The position numbers were made by a program, and so were the translations under genes. The notes under the pieces were generated by a model. The model saw nothing but the letters and a program-made list of their open reading frames with translations, did not search any database and was not told where the DNA came from. A stretch of DNA of 64,000 nucleotides, taken from NCBI GenBank assembly GCA_030248215.1, contig JASANG010001367.1, forward strand, positions 62,001 through 126,000, in the 5' to 3' direction. This DNA comes from Enoplolaimus lenunculus (Eukaryota > Nematoda > Enoplea > Enoplida > Thoracostomopsidae). Positions 39,525 to 50,600 of the stretch are shown piece by piece; position 1 is the first letter of the stretch; every line of letters begins with the position of its first letter.

Positions 39525-39650
39525 ACAGTAAAGCTTTAGACAATTTTTTGGTTAGGCTTAGGTATTGGAATAGGCTCATACATACACTTAGGCTAAGGCT
39601 TAGGCTTAGGAATATGTTTATACTACTGTTCCGGCCCTGTTCTATACATG
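39525..39650 (-). repeat. MITE family A, truncated reverse copy
   Basis: Runs from AGTAAAGCTTTAGACAA through TTAGGC repeats to TTCCGGCCCTGTTCTATACATG. One terminal repeat is missing. Confidence 0.78.
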
Positions 39651-40305
39651 GGCCGCTATTGTAAGTCTTCCATTAACCATATATGCGTGGTTCTTTGTAA
39701 AAAACGGTTTTTAAAGTAATTTAAATGTTATTTGTGAACAGAATTTCGTTTTTGTTTCATGAGCGCTTGATTTACGTGCCGTTTGTACATAGTGTGAGTT
39801 GTGTCGAGTGGCTGGAATGGTTTTAGACGCGGTACATGTGTGCTTTTTGAGGTAGGGTTCCTGTCTGCACTGTGCTACAGTACGGTACTTATGTTTGGCT
39901 GTAGTTATAATGACAGTTTTGAAGGTAAATATGGCATCAGTTACTGTTAGTTCGTTCCAGACTTATCCCTTAATGAAAATAAGTGATTCAGATAATAGGG
40001 AACACTGTTGTTTTTAAATCATCATTCAGTTCCAGCTTGTGCTATAGACACTGAGTATATAATATAAGCAGGTACGGGAGTCTTAATCTGAGGCTGAAAT
40101 GTCGAAAATTCCTCAGACTCGAGCAGTCTCGGTCTCAGCTTTTAAAAAGTCTCAGGTTTATAGGCTAAGAATCTGTGTATTGGTTCCAGGCTTTTCGGTT
40201 GGTTTAAGCTTACATATTCGTGGTGTTATACTTTTAAAATTTTTTTTAATAACTAAATTCTATCTGCATAATTGGTATCAAGCCTTTGAATGGTTATGTT
40301 GTGGT

Positions 40306-40646
40306 CAGGGTGCAACCGGAATTCCGGTTGCGGTTCCGGTAAATTTTTACCGGATTTAAAAATTCCGGTGTTATAATTTGGCCGTTTAAGAATCTCTTTT
40401 GAAAGCCACTTGTACTCAGAATATAAGCCGTTGATGGTGGATTTCACTTCAGTCGACGACGAAAATCTAAAATACAACAAATAAAATAAATACCTGTGTT
40501 CGACTAAGGTTGTTTCACAAATAATAGAGCAAAAAATACGATTAAAATGAAATTTTTGGTGAAATGCATTTTTCATTTTCCGGTTCCGGTAAAATTTTCA
40601 AATTCCGGTTCCGGTTCCGGTAAATTGTAATTCCGGTTGCACCCTG
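40306..40646. repeat. hAT-like MITE, family F, with perfect 8-bp target duplication
   Basis: Terminal repeats CAGGGTGCAACCGGAATT and AATTCCGGTTGCACCCTG are exact inverses. The flanks 40298-40305 and 40647-40654 both read GTTGTGGT. An 8-bp duplication is the mark of hAT-superfamily transposition. Interior non-coding, 341 bp. Confidence 0.93.
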
Positions 40647-41209
40647 GTTGTGGTTGTTTGACTTTAGTGCTCTGTCATTAAACTCTGTAAGGAAATATGA
40701 TTTTAGTTTTAATTAAGACAATCTGTGCATTACTTTGGTGTAGTTTAAATGTCGTAGGATTTTTTGCAAGGTATTTTGAAGCCCAACGATTTTTGATGCC
40801 ATATAATTGGAACAGCGTCGGCGCCTCTGTTTGATTGAAACAGTTGAAATGCTGTAGAATGGTAAGAACGTAGTTGTCAAAAACGAACTATTAAGAATTT
40901 TAAAGAAAAATTTAAATTTATTGTTTGAGTTGAGAATTATTTATCGTTTGCAGCGTTGGTGTTTAAAGCAAACACTTTTCGGGGCTTTTTAAGCTGAGTT
41001 TTGCCAGAAAATCTTTTGATATAAAAAGAATTTTAGAAAAAATTCATTTGTAATGAAAAGCTCATTTAAGGACTTTCGGGTGAGTGAAATTAATTTTTAA
41101 TGAGTTTGTGTTTAATAGTTGTGTGTGTAAAATTGAATAATTATATACATGCTTTATATATGCGTAGACCCTATTTTGTGTGCATTTGGCTAAATGGTGC
41201 ATTATTGTA

Positions 41210-41272
41210 TTTAATAATAATAATGTTATTATTTTTATTAATAATAGTAATAATAATAATAATAATAATAAC
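41210..41272. repeat. AAT-rich microsatellite
   Basis: Imperfect AAT/ATT trinucleotides. Confidence 0.9.
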
Positions 41273-41570
41273 TCTATGATTTATGTATGTTGCGTAAATA
41301 TTTTAAATGGTTACAATTGTGAATATTGCTAATTTTAGTTTTTCAAATTTGTGGTTATTACAGGCGTGCCACGTTTCTGATACGAGGTACGTAATCTTCT
41401 GAAAAGCAATACAATAGTTTCAATCGCGATTGTGTTGATAAATTATAAACTAAAATAGGGTATATATGTTATAGATTAATTTTACATTGTTAATTATTAC
41501 ATATATATTCTCGTAGTTTAGGTTTTCCGTACTTTTTTCTTTACTGATCAACGTGCTTTGCAATTTTGGT

Positions 41571-41712
41571 CAATGTATAGAACAGGGCCGTAACAGTAGT
41601 AAGCACATTCCTAAGCGTAAAAAAATCACAGCTTATACCTATTAAGCCTCATCAAAGCTAAAAATTGGTCTAAACCTTTAATTGTACTATATTGCAGCCT
41701 TCCACCGTGTGT
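41571..41712 (+). repeat. MITE family A, diverged copy
   Basis: Left end CAATGTATAGAACAGGGCCG-TAACAG, then AAGCACATTCCTAAGCG and ATTGGTCTAAACC; the right end is poorly preserved. Confidence 0.6.
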
Positions 41713-41763
41713 GCTTAAATGGCATAGTCCACTCATGGTCGATTTATTTGATTATGATATGAC

Positions 41764-41933
41764 CAATGTAAAGAACACGGGCACAACAGTATTATAAGCA
41801 TATTCCTAAGCCTAAGTCTAAGCGTATGAAAGAGCATATTCCTAAGCCTAAGCCAAGCAAAAAATTAGTCTAAAGCTTACGCTTACTCTTTTCTAGCCCC
41901 GCAGAAAAACGTTCCACCCCTGATCTTTACATG
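41764..41933 (+). repeat. MITE family A, full copy
   Basis: Left CAATGTAAAGAACACGGGC, interior CCTAAGCCTAAG words and AGTCTAAAGCTTACGCTTAC, right GTTCCACCCCTGATCTTTAC-ATG. Confidence 0.85.
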
Positions 41934-42375
41934 GGCCGTAATTTTTGGCGACCAATAACGCAGTTGATCAGAATATCCGTGTGCACTTAAATGGCATAGT
42001 CCACTCAAAGTCTATTTATCTGATTATGACATTAATGGCAGGATAGATTTGTGTGGAAACACAACGTTAAGGACGAGGTACTAATGATTTGCATTGCACT
42101 GGTTCTATTTTGGCTTATTTTTGATCTTGCATAACACATTATATGTTTGTGTTTTATCGATATATGTCATCCAATATGTGTTACATTGCGTAGTTTTGTT
42201 GTTGGTTATATTACATTTAAAACAGTGTTGAATTGAAATTATGGTAATTTGTCGTTTATTGAGCTGATATGAAAACGAAACATGGTTAAATATACCTATG
42301 GATTGTTTTAGTCTTAACTCGACTAGTTAAAACCAAAATGTATGCGTAGCGAAAGATGTTAATACTGCTGAAGAG

Positions 42376-42773
42376 CAAAGTGCAACCGGAATTGTAAAAT
42401 ACCGGAAACGAAAAGTGAAAAAATGCCGGAACGGGAAAACAAACAATACTTGTTACCGAAAAATTCATTTCAAACGCTTCTTTATCTATTTTAGTGCTAC
42501 AAACGCACCATTTAGAATGCCAAAATCCTAAAACAAATGCAGTAGCTGGAAACGTGTGATAAATTATGGAGTACGACACAAATTGAAAATTTTAACAACA
42601 CGCTCAAATAATTTTAGAAAAATAACTTAAGATAATATGCTAATTTTTCTTAAATTTACAAAGAAAAATTTCCAGTACCGAATTCCGGTGAAAAACTACC
42701 AGATTTAATATCGGAATCGGATAGTGAACCTACTGTGTTTCCCTACCGGAACCGGAATTCCGGTTGTACTCTG
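42376..42773. repeat. hAT-like MITE, family F, third copy
   Basis: CAAAGTGCAACCGGAATTGT at the left, GGAATTCCGGTTGTACTCTG at the right; flanks CTGAAGAG and ATGAAGAG match at 7 of 8. Confidence 0.8.
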
Positions 42774-43550
42774 ATGAAGAGAGCATGAAGGTAAACGCAT
42801 TTGTTGTATTCAATGTCCAGGCGAACGTCTAAACTGTTGGTGGTCCCAAAAACGCCGGGGCCATTTATAGTTGATATGTGTAGCCTGATGTCAGTCATGA
42901 ATTTTTGGTAAATACATACATAATAGAAACAATTCCCGGCTGTTACACAGATACAGGTATTTGGTCACACTCTGGTTGACTTTTAGGTTAAACGTCTTGT
43001 TTGTTACGTCGGACGTCGCCCTGCGTCCATGCTCAAATCAGCGATTCGATATTGAGTTTAAGCCAAGTTTTAAACAGTGCCGTGACTATGGTCCTCCGGG
43101 CCCCTGAAAGGTTCTTCGGGGCCCTGACAGCAAATTTCATACCATTGATGCTTGATTTTCAATATTAAGACGAAAATATTGTTTTTTCAAAAGTTTTTCT
43201 GTTTTGGATTTGCGTCGCACGTACATGCCGCTGTGCTGTATACAAACAAACGTTGCTAGCTTTTATGTTAAGCATTATTTGAAAGAAATAAAAAAAAAAT
43301 AAAATAATATACAAAATAAGTTTGAGCAAGGTCACTTTATATTGACAGTGGCTGTATTTTAAATGTATGTTTTATATGGGTATATCTTTCAGTCATAATT
43401 TTGCAGAAGGTTACCGTCAAGCGTCGAAATATTGGCTATATTGTTTCTGGTAATACTTGTCACCATTCACAGTGGTGTTAATTTAGTAGCGAACTCAAGT
43501 TGAACTGCGCAGTGTTTATATTACTACACTATCACATAGGCTTACAGGCA

Positions 43551-43701
43551 CATGTATAGAACAGGGCCGGAACAGTAGTATAAGCATATTCATAAGCCTA
43601 AGCTTATGCCTATTCGTAAACCTAAGCAAAAAATAGTCTAAAGCTTAAACTGACCATACTATAGCCCCTTCGGAAAACGATCCGGCCCTGTTCTATACAT
43701 G
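43551..43701 (+). repeat. MITE family A, copy with near-perfect terminal inverted repeats
   Basis: Left CATGTATAGAACAGGGCCGG and right CCGGCCCTGTTCTATACATG are exact inverted repeats over 20 bases. Likely one of the younger copies. Confidence 0.9.
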
Positions 43702-44542
43702 GGCCTGTTTTAGGCATAAGCTTAGATTTCCGTTCAGGCTTAGGGTCAGGTTCGTTATGTGTTGTGGGGGAAGTAAACAAGTACAGTATTTCTAGTAGCG
43801 TGTTTTAGATTTGTTGTAAAATTCGGATTAGCGAAGCTAGTTTTGTAAACTTCTCATGGTGCTGAAATTGTAGGGGCGTATTCCTGTTTTGCGTGTAGTA
43901 GGAACTGCCTGTGACTGTTTCGTGTGTGAACCGATGTATCCGGTTACAACTGTGGTTGTTTGTGTCGGCAAGAGCGTGACTGATGAGGTGATGGGTTGTA
44001 TATATTTATTATGTTAAAGACGTTATTTATGAAAACATTGTAAATAATATTATATATGCGACGAATTTGACTTGAAAATACTATATTCACAAGGACAATA
44101 TTGGGCAGGTAGAGTTTGCATGGCGCATTTGATGATTGTGGCAGATCGAAGGGTTTGATTGAGGTTGCTTTCGCGTCGAGCTTATACAGCCGTTTTTTGT
44201 GTAAAAAAAGTGATAACCTTTGTGTACATTGAGTATGTTTTAAAATAATACAAATAGTATTCGTGCTTGACTTTGATACAGAGTTACGTATAGTCAATGA
44301 GTGTCTGGTTTATAGGAATTTTACTGAAAAAAACCCCATTAAACACCGCTTTTATTAGAAGACTGGTGACCCTGGTTCTTGTAACCTGCGTCACCTGAGA
44401 ATTTAGGTGAACCAAACGGTCGCGGCAATGATGTTAATATCTTTGTTGGTATTTTTTGTACTTATTGAAAAGTGAACCCGATGTTAGGTAATAATACATT
44501 TTAAGCGTTATTATATACTGATATTAATACGCAAATAGTATA

Positions 44543-44554
44543 ATGTCGTCATGA
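44543..44554 (+). promoter_or_regulatory. Minimal upstream ORF overlapping the calpain start codon
   Basis: ATG TCG TCA TGA: a three-codon ORF whose stop overlaps the proposed calpain ATG (ATGA). If the 5' leader includes it, it would force reinitiation or leaky scanning at 44551. Whether it is transcribed is unknown. Confidence 0.35.
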
Positions 44555-47500
44555 CAACAACGTGCCATATTGACGTAACGCAACAACGCAACGATGTCAA
44601 TGGATACTCTGTAGTACAGTCGTTGGTTGATAGTCCTCCGTCAAGTGCTGTCGCTGAAGAGCGTCATGTCGTGTATAGTGTTCAAGACGGCCGATCTTGT
44701 TTTGGATTTGGATCTGGATCTGACGGTGGTGAGCGTGACCGGTGCATGGAAGATGATGATGAGTCGAAAGAAGAAAAACGATCATTTTCAGAGGTAAAGG
44801 GTTCAAAGAGAGTGGGCACAGGATGGGCTTGCGGGGGGTATCCGTCGAGCGTTAATTAGGTTGAAAACGGAAATGATACCGTTGAAAAGAAATGCGAGGC
44901 GTGCAGCTTAAAATAAGACCACTTAGACGTTTAAACCGGTGGAAGGCTAAATGTGTTATTTTGTCAGGTTTATTGATGCAGAGATCCTGCGTTATGGTGT
45001 GAAGTGTTTTATCTATAGATAGCAGGGTGTAACCGGACCGGATATCTGGCTTTTGCAAAAAAATGACACCCGGCCCCGGTGTTTTAAGTTGCTGGATATT
45101 TATCAGGAGAAAAGTATGCAATAACTCTGTATACACAGTTAGTTTGTGATAAAATTGAATATATCACAGTAAGTTTTGTTCGAGATTACAGTAATAAATA
45201 GACACGGCAAGGAACGTGTATATAGTTAAAATGAAAGCCCTTGATGAAACAAAAAATATGTGAAAGACTACTAAAGTAACGTGTTTAAGGCTTACTTTTG
45301 TTGTCCGTATCCGGTTTCGGTGTCCGGTACAATCCTACTGGATACCGGATATTTATGGTGGTGTTCCCGAATTTCATAAAACTGCTTTCTACAAGTAAGC
45401 GTCTTTAACATCTTACTGCGATTGCAGTTCTGAACAAGTCAACCTGTTCAAGTTTTGATACGCTGAATTTAAAACGAAAAGTTCAAACTAACAATAAAAT
45501 TATGTGTAATTCAGTAAACATATAAATTTTGCGCGACCCAATTACGTAAAATAATGCACAAGTTTAAGATGCTATATCCGATCAATATCCGGTTCCTGTG
45601 AATAGTTCACTCTCTGTATCAGGTGAATTAATGGGCAGTCACATCCGGGGGAAACAAGAGTATTGAGTGATGTGTTTATTAGCTTCTGTGTGAAGAATGC
45701 CGAAGCCAAAAATGCTTCAATGTCTAGGACAGTGAAGCTTTTTGGCTTCAACGTGCAGGACACTGAATCATTTTTGGCTTCAGTATCCTGGACGTTGAAG
45801 CCAAAAAGCTTCAGTGTGGAGGATGCTGAAGCAAAAAAATGCTTCAGTGTCCAAGACACTACCCCCTCAAAAGTCACCTGATGTACGCATGTTATTGTGG
45901 AAGGTGCATTACTTAAGTACAAAAGTTGAGCTGAAAGGGGGTGTATCTGTATACGATTGGAACTGCCTTCAGAGTTTAATTAAACGAGTTTGCTAAGTTG
46001 CCACTCTGTTATGGGAAGAACGTCTTGGTATATTAATTTTTGCGTCCGATTATAGTTAAACCCACTCAATGGAGTTTTCCCAAGCAATTCATCGAAAGCA
46101 TCATAAAAACTACCTAGGAAGCATAGAAGGGTACCTTTGTCGAATTATTTTTGTTTTGTTGCGTTTCAGACGTTGACTGACTGGTTTCGGCGATTTCGCC
46201 CACGTCGCAAATTAGTCCGGCCAAGTCCATCGATCTCATCAAGACGTCCTGAGTGGAACCGGTATAGCATTCGCCGCAACCGGCCAACATATCCGGTGTA
46301 TCCATATCGTCCAGGTATTTTAGCTTAAATCGTGTTTTTGTCGTAGTTGTGGGTAGAACATCGTGTGAAGTTGTCTCTGAGTTAGCTTGTTTTGATATCA
46401 AGAAATGGTCAGTAGTGGTATAGTCATTTGAGGATACGATCCAATTGACAATAGTAGGCATTAATATTAAAATCGCCTGTATGTCGAAATACTGGAAACC
46501 GAAACCAGTGAATAATTTCATTGTGTCTTAAAAGGCAAGCTGTGTTTTCAATACAATTCAAATTAATTAGAAATCATTGTTTTGTCACACATAGCTTTGC
46601 ATTCCACACAGATGCTGAAAGTGAAATTACATATTGTTATATTACTTATAATCGCTGTCAAAAGTATATTTTACCGCAAACATCCGGTATCCAGTTGGGT
46701 TATACCGAATTCCGGAACAGGAAGTCATTTTTTGCACGGTATTATAAACGAACCGGATCTGTCTTCTCTCTGCCGAAAAGAGACCGCTTTCATCTGTTCT
46801 ACGAGTCGTTCTCGGTAACTCTGTTGTAGGTAACCTTTGTTATATCGCACTTGGCTTTTGTTTTGGGTGTATGTTAATATTTTAAGTAAACTAATGATAG
46901 ATGTTTGTTGTTTATTTTTTAGGTATCACCGACGACTACCGAGGATTTGATAACGATGCGTTTGAGCGTTGGAGAGCCGAACGAAACAAAAAACGCTTTC
47001 CTCGGCCTAACCGAAAATCAACAGATCATAATCTGTACCCTAATGACAGTACGTTTGTGTACTGAAACCATCGGTAATGCCGAGGCCGGGGGCCGGGCAA
47101 TAAAAACTCATGTCATAAAAACGCTCAAAAACTATATATTCACACGTATAGAACGCGAGATTACAGGGATAAAATTAACTAAAACATCTCGTAACGGTTG
47201 TAAAATTTGCGGGAAGCATTTAGGTCAATGTGTACAACAGTGTATTCTGATAAATGTGATTGATTGATATAAGACGTTGATTAAATCAGATTCTTAAGTT
47301 TGATCCAACATTCTACTTCTGGGCAACTAAGTTTTATGGGTTGTGTAGTTGGAGGCTAAGGCCGACAACGATAGAAATAGAAAGAATGGCAGTTGTTATT
47401 TATAAATCCCCTGTACGATTTTGTCATAACGTGCTTGCCATTGATCCAGTGAGACTAATGCTTTGATGGTTCCGAAATATCGTCTATTGTCCAAATACTG

Positions 47501-47645
47501 TCTTGAGTTGTTATAGATGACAATGGCTTCGAAGGCGGAGATGGCGGCGATGGAAATGGCACAGCCGTTGTTCGGCCTCCAAAGCCCCCGCCTGTCATAC
47601 CACCGCTATTTCCGGGTGGAACCGGAACGGCAACTTCTTTGGACG
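44551..47645 (+). CDS. CAPN-like: Calpain exons 1-4: N-terminal extension
   Basis: Part of the calpain gene. Exon 1 is Ser/Asp/Glu-rich with an acidic run ([10 protein letters not shown]). Exon 2 is Arg/Pro-rich ([10 protein letters not shown] ... YPVYPYRPG). Exon 3 is basic ([16 protein letters not shown]). Exon 4 has a Gly/Asp stretch and a PPKPPP run before the protease core begins (YLELRKECL). Phases join without forcing: 0, then 1, 1, 0. I recognise no domain here. Fly calpains also have long low-complexity N-termini, but this sequence was not matched to any. Confidence 0.72.
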
Positions 47646-50600
47646 AAGCTGTTGCGGAAGGGGACGCTGTATATTTGGAATTGCGCAAAGAATGCTTGCG
47701 TCGGAATCAGTTGTTTGAAGACCCGGATTTCCTGCCCAATAATTCAAGTCTGTTCTATAGTCGGCGTCCGGGAAGACATTTTGAATGGAAACGGCCTGGG
47801 GTAAGCACGTACACGCGGGAGTGGTGTTTGTGACAAGTGAAGAGTTGAGAATTCAGTGTGTGATGCTGGCTTGGAAATACCTATATCCTATGGTTGTTGT
47901 GAAAGTTTTGGAATTTTTATTGCTGTTTATAAATTCAAATTCGACAGGAAATCTGGATCTTTTATGTTTTGATAACTGCAAAGTATGTATTTCGAATAAT
48001 AAATTGCAGGAAATATCTTCGAATCCGTCATTCTTTTACGAAGGCGCTAGTCGATTTGATGTTCGTCAAGGAGAGTTAGGTATGTTGCAGAACACGTATT
48101 TAATTTCTTTTGCATCTAGGGCTCATATTCTCAGATGCGTAAAGCATTTATCACCAGTTAACGAACGGTTTTCAGACTGACGAATTCCTGGCCTTACGAA
48201 ACATGTTCTGAATTTGGAACCTCACCGTTTACTGGTTCGAAAGGTACTAGATCTGGTGCTACACACAGTTGAGAATATAGACCTAGATAAAAGTATAGAA
48301 AATTTGATTAAAGAGTAGCTTCATTATACGTAAAGTAACTGTCTATTATTTCTGTGGAATTTTGGGCTGAAATACTATAGCTAGTGATGTCAAAAGGGGA
48401 GAATATAATTTTCTGAAAATGACTTAGAAAAAGACATTGGTTAAATCAGAGTGAATAATGACAAGTGTGTGCAACTGGGTACATTTTGCGTACAAAAAGT
48501 GCACCTAGCGCACGCTGTGGGTTGGGCCAACCAGATTTAGAGGGACATTGCTCAAATATTTTCAATTTGCAGAACCACAGTAGTTGCACACTCAAATTTA
48601 GGAGTGTTCATCCACTCTTGGTTAAATGGATAAAGGTTCACTATTTTGGAATAACAATCTTTTAAATTTTAGGTGATTGCTGGCTGCTTGCTGCAATTGC
48701 AAATTTAACCCTTCATCCTCGTTTGTTTCAAAGAGTCGTGCCGTCTAACCAAGGATTCGCTAGTCATGAATACTGTGGTGCATTCCATTTTAGGGTAACG
48801 GGTTGGGTACCGTTATTAAAGAAAGGATACAATTAAATTACAGTTGTTTTAATGGTTAACTTCTCAAAATGATCAATATTTGATTTAGAACTTGAGAAAT
48901 AATTACTAAACCTTTTATTCTGTGTTTCGTTGAGTGCACTTGCAGATGTTGGAAAGAAATTATAACCACTTACAAGAGCTAATTTAAGTCTGTAAGTAGG
49001 TAATATTCTTATGTGCCAAAATTCTAATTTAAAACTAAAACTGTGCACGTTTGCGTATCGCTTTTAAACGACGAGAATATTTTTATTGTTTTTTATTTTT
49101 AGATCTGGAAATACGGTGAATGGCAAGATGTGATTGTTGATGATAAACTTCCGACGTTGGATGGTAAATTACTTTATCTGCGGGCCTCTGAAGATTCGGA
49201 ATTTTGGTCGCCATTACTGGAGAAAGCATATGCCAAGTAATGTCCGGAGTGTTCAATTTTCTACATTCAAACGTTTTTGCGAATAATGTGGATTAGGTGT
49301 TTTTAAAATGTTTGAAATTAGCATCACTGGTCCTAGGTGCTATGACAATTTTACAATATTGGCCAGTGACAGTGCTTAGTAAAATTGAATAACTCATTGT
49401 GGAAGAGGAAGAATTTTTTACAAACTAATACTATAATTAATTTAAGCATCCCATTAAACGCGATTGGTTTAAATCTTAGTGCCGAATTAAATTGCAGCGT
49501 ACAAATAAAATATGCACATATTGTTTTCCAAATTGACTCACTATTGTTAATATAACTTTAAAAAATAAAATTTTTATTTCATATAATTCGTGATGATTTT
49601 TTGAAATTTCTGCTTGATATTGTAAAGTTTAAAAATTGTGGTCGTTTTTAGACTTCACGGTTCGTACGAAGCGTTAATGGGTGGTTCAACAGGGGAAGCG
49701 ATGCAAGATTTTACCGGTGGCGTTTTGGAATTGTACGAGCTGCACGGGGATCTTGCGCCACCACCAGATTTGTTTGAAGTAATCACTAAATCGATTCAGC
49801 GCCAATCGATGGTCAGCGCTGGCACTGAAGTAAGTTAATTTTTCAAAAATTAAAAGCTTGATTATATATACCACCTGAAATCAGCGTTTTGATGTGTCAA
49901 AGATAAACAAGCTGTTATTGTTTTGCTAATTTACTCAGAAGTAGTTCTTTTTTTGATCAGTGTGTTAAAGTCTCAAATGAGTAATTTTCAGCAAATTTGC
50001 TGCTACAAAATTCAAATTTTAGTAAATGGATTAAATTAAAAGCTGCGAAACGTATTTTATTAGTATAGTGCCGCTATTTTTAAACAAACCAAGTTTATTT
50101 AAGCCGGATCCATACATCACTGAAAAAGTAACGTCGTATGGGATTGTCAAAGGTCACGCATATAGTATCACGGCAGTTTCAGAGGTAAATTTTGATTGTC
50201 AGCGAAAACATCGCTTTAAAAATTAAGCTGAAGATGTGGTTTTTATGTAGAGATCGAATTCTTAGTAAGTTTTATGCATATCATCAGTTAATGGGGGTTT
50301 CAAAAATTAATATTGATTGTGCTTCTCGAGAGCTCAAGCTGGATAACGCCAAATGCTAAATAAAAGTTTGCATTCTCAAGCTATCATTTTTCAGATTGAC
50401 AAAGGTTCGCACATTGAGCAACTAATTCGGTTGCGGAATCCTTGGGGAAATCACAAGGAATGGAACGGACCTTGGAGTGATAAGTGAGTTTAAGTTTGTT
50501 GTTTAGATCATTGAAGAGCAGTTTTGCTTTAATTTGTGTTCAAATAGTTTTGTCATTGTAATAGGCAAAAACAATACAACCATCAGCTATGAATAGTGCC

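Larger units (their letters stand above)
36645..44542. other. Intergenic region between ceramide synthase and calpain
   Basis: No gene recognised. Contains MITEs at 38698-39105, 39525-39650, 40306-40646, 41571-41712, 41764-41933, 42376-42773 and 43551-43701, and an AAT-rich microsatellite near 41210-41272. 36645-38100 shows nothing I can name. Confidence 0.6.

Noticed and set aside
50064-50103. Earlier acceptors for calpain exon 9 (after TTATTAG or AGTATAG)
   Set aside because: They give a stop or the wrong phase after exon 8; the weaker acceptor at 50102-50103 keeps the frame and the expected length before KGHAY.
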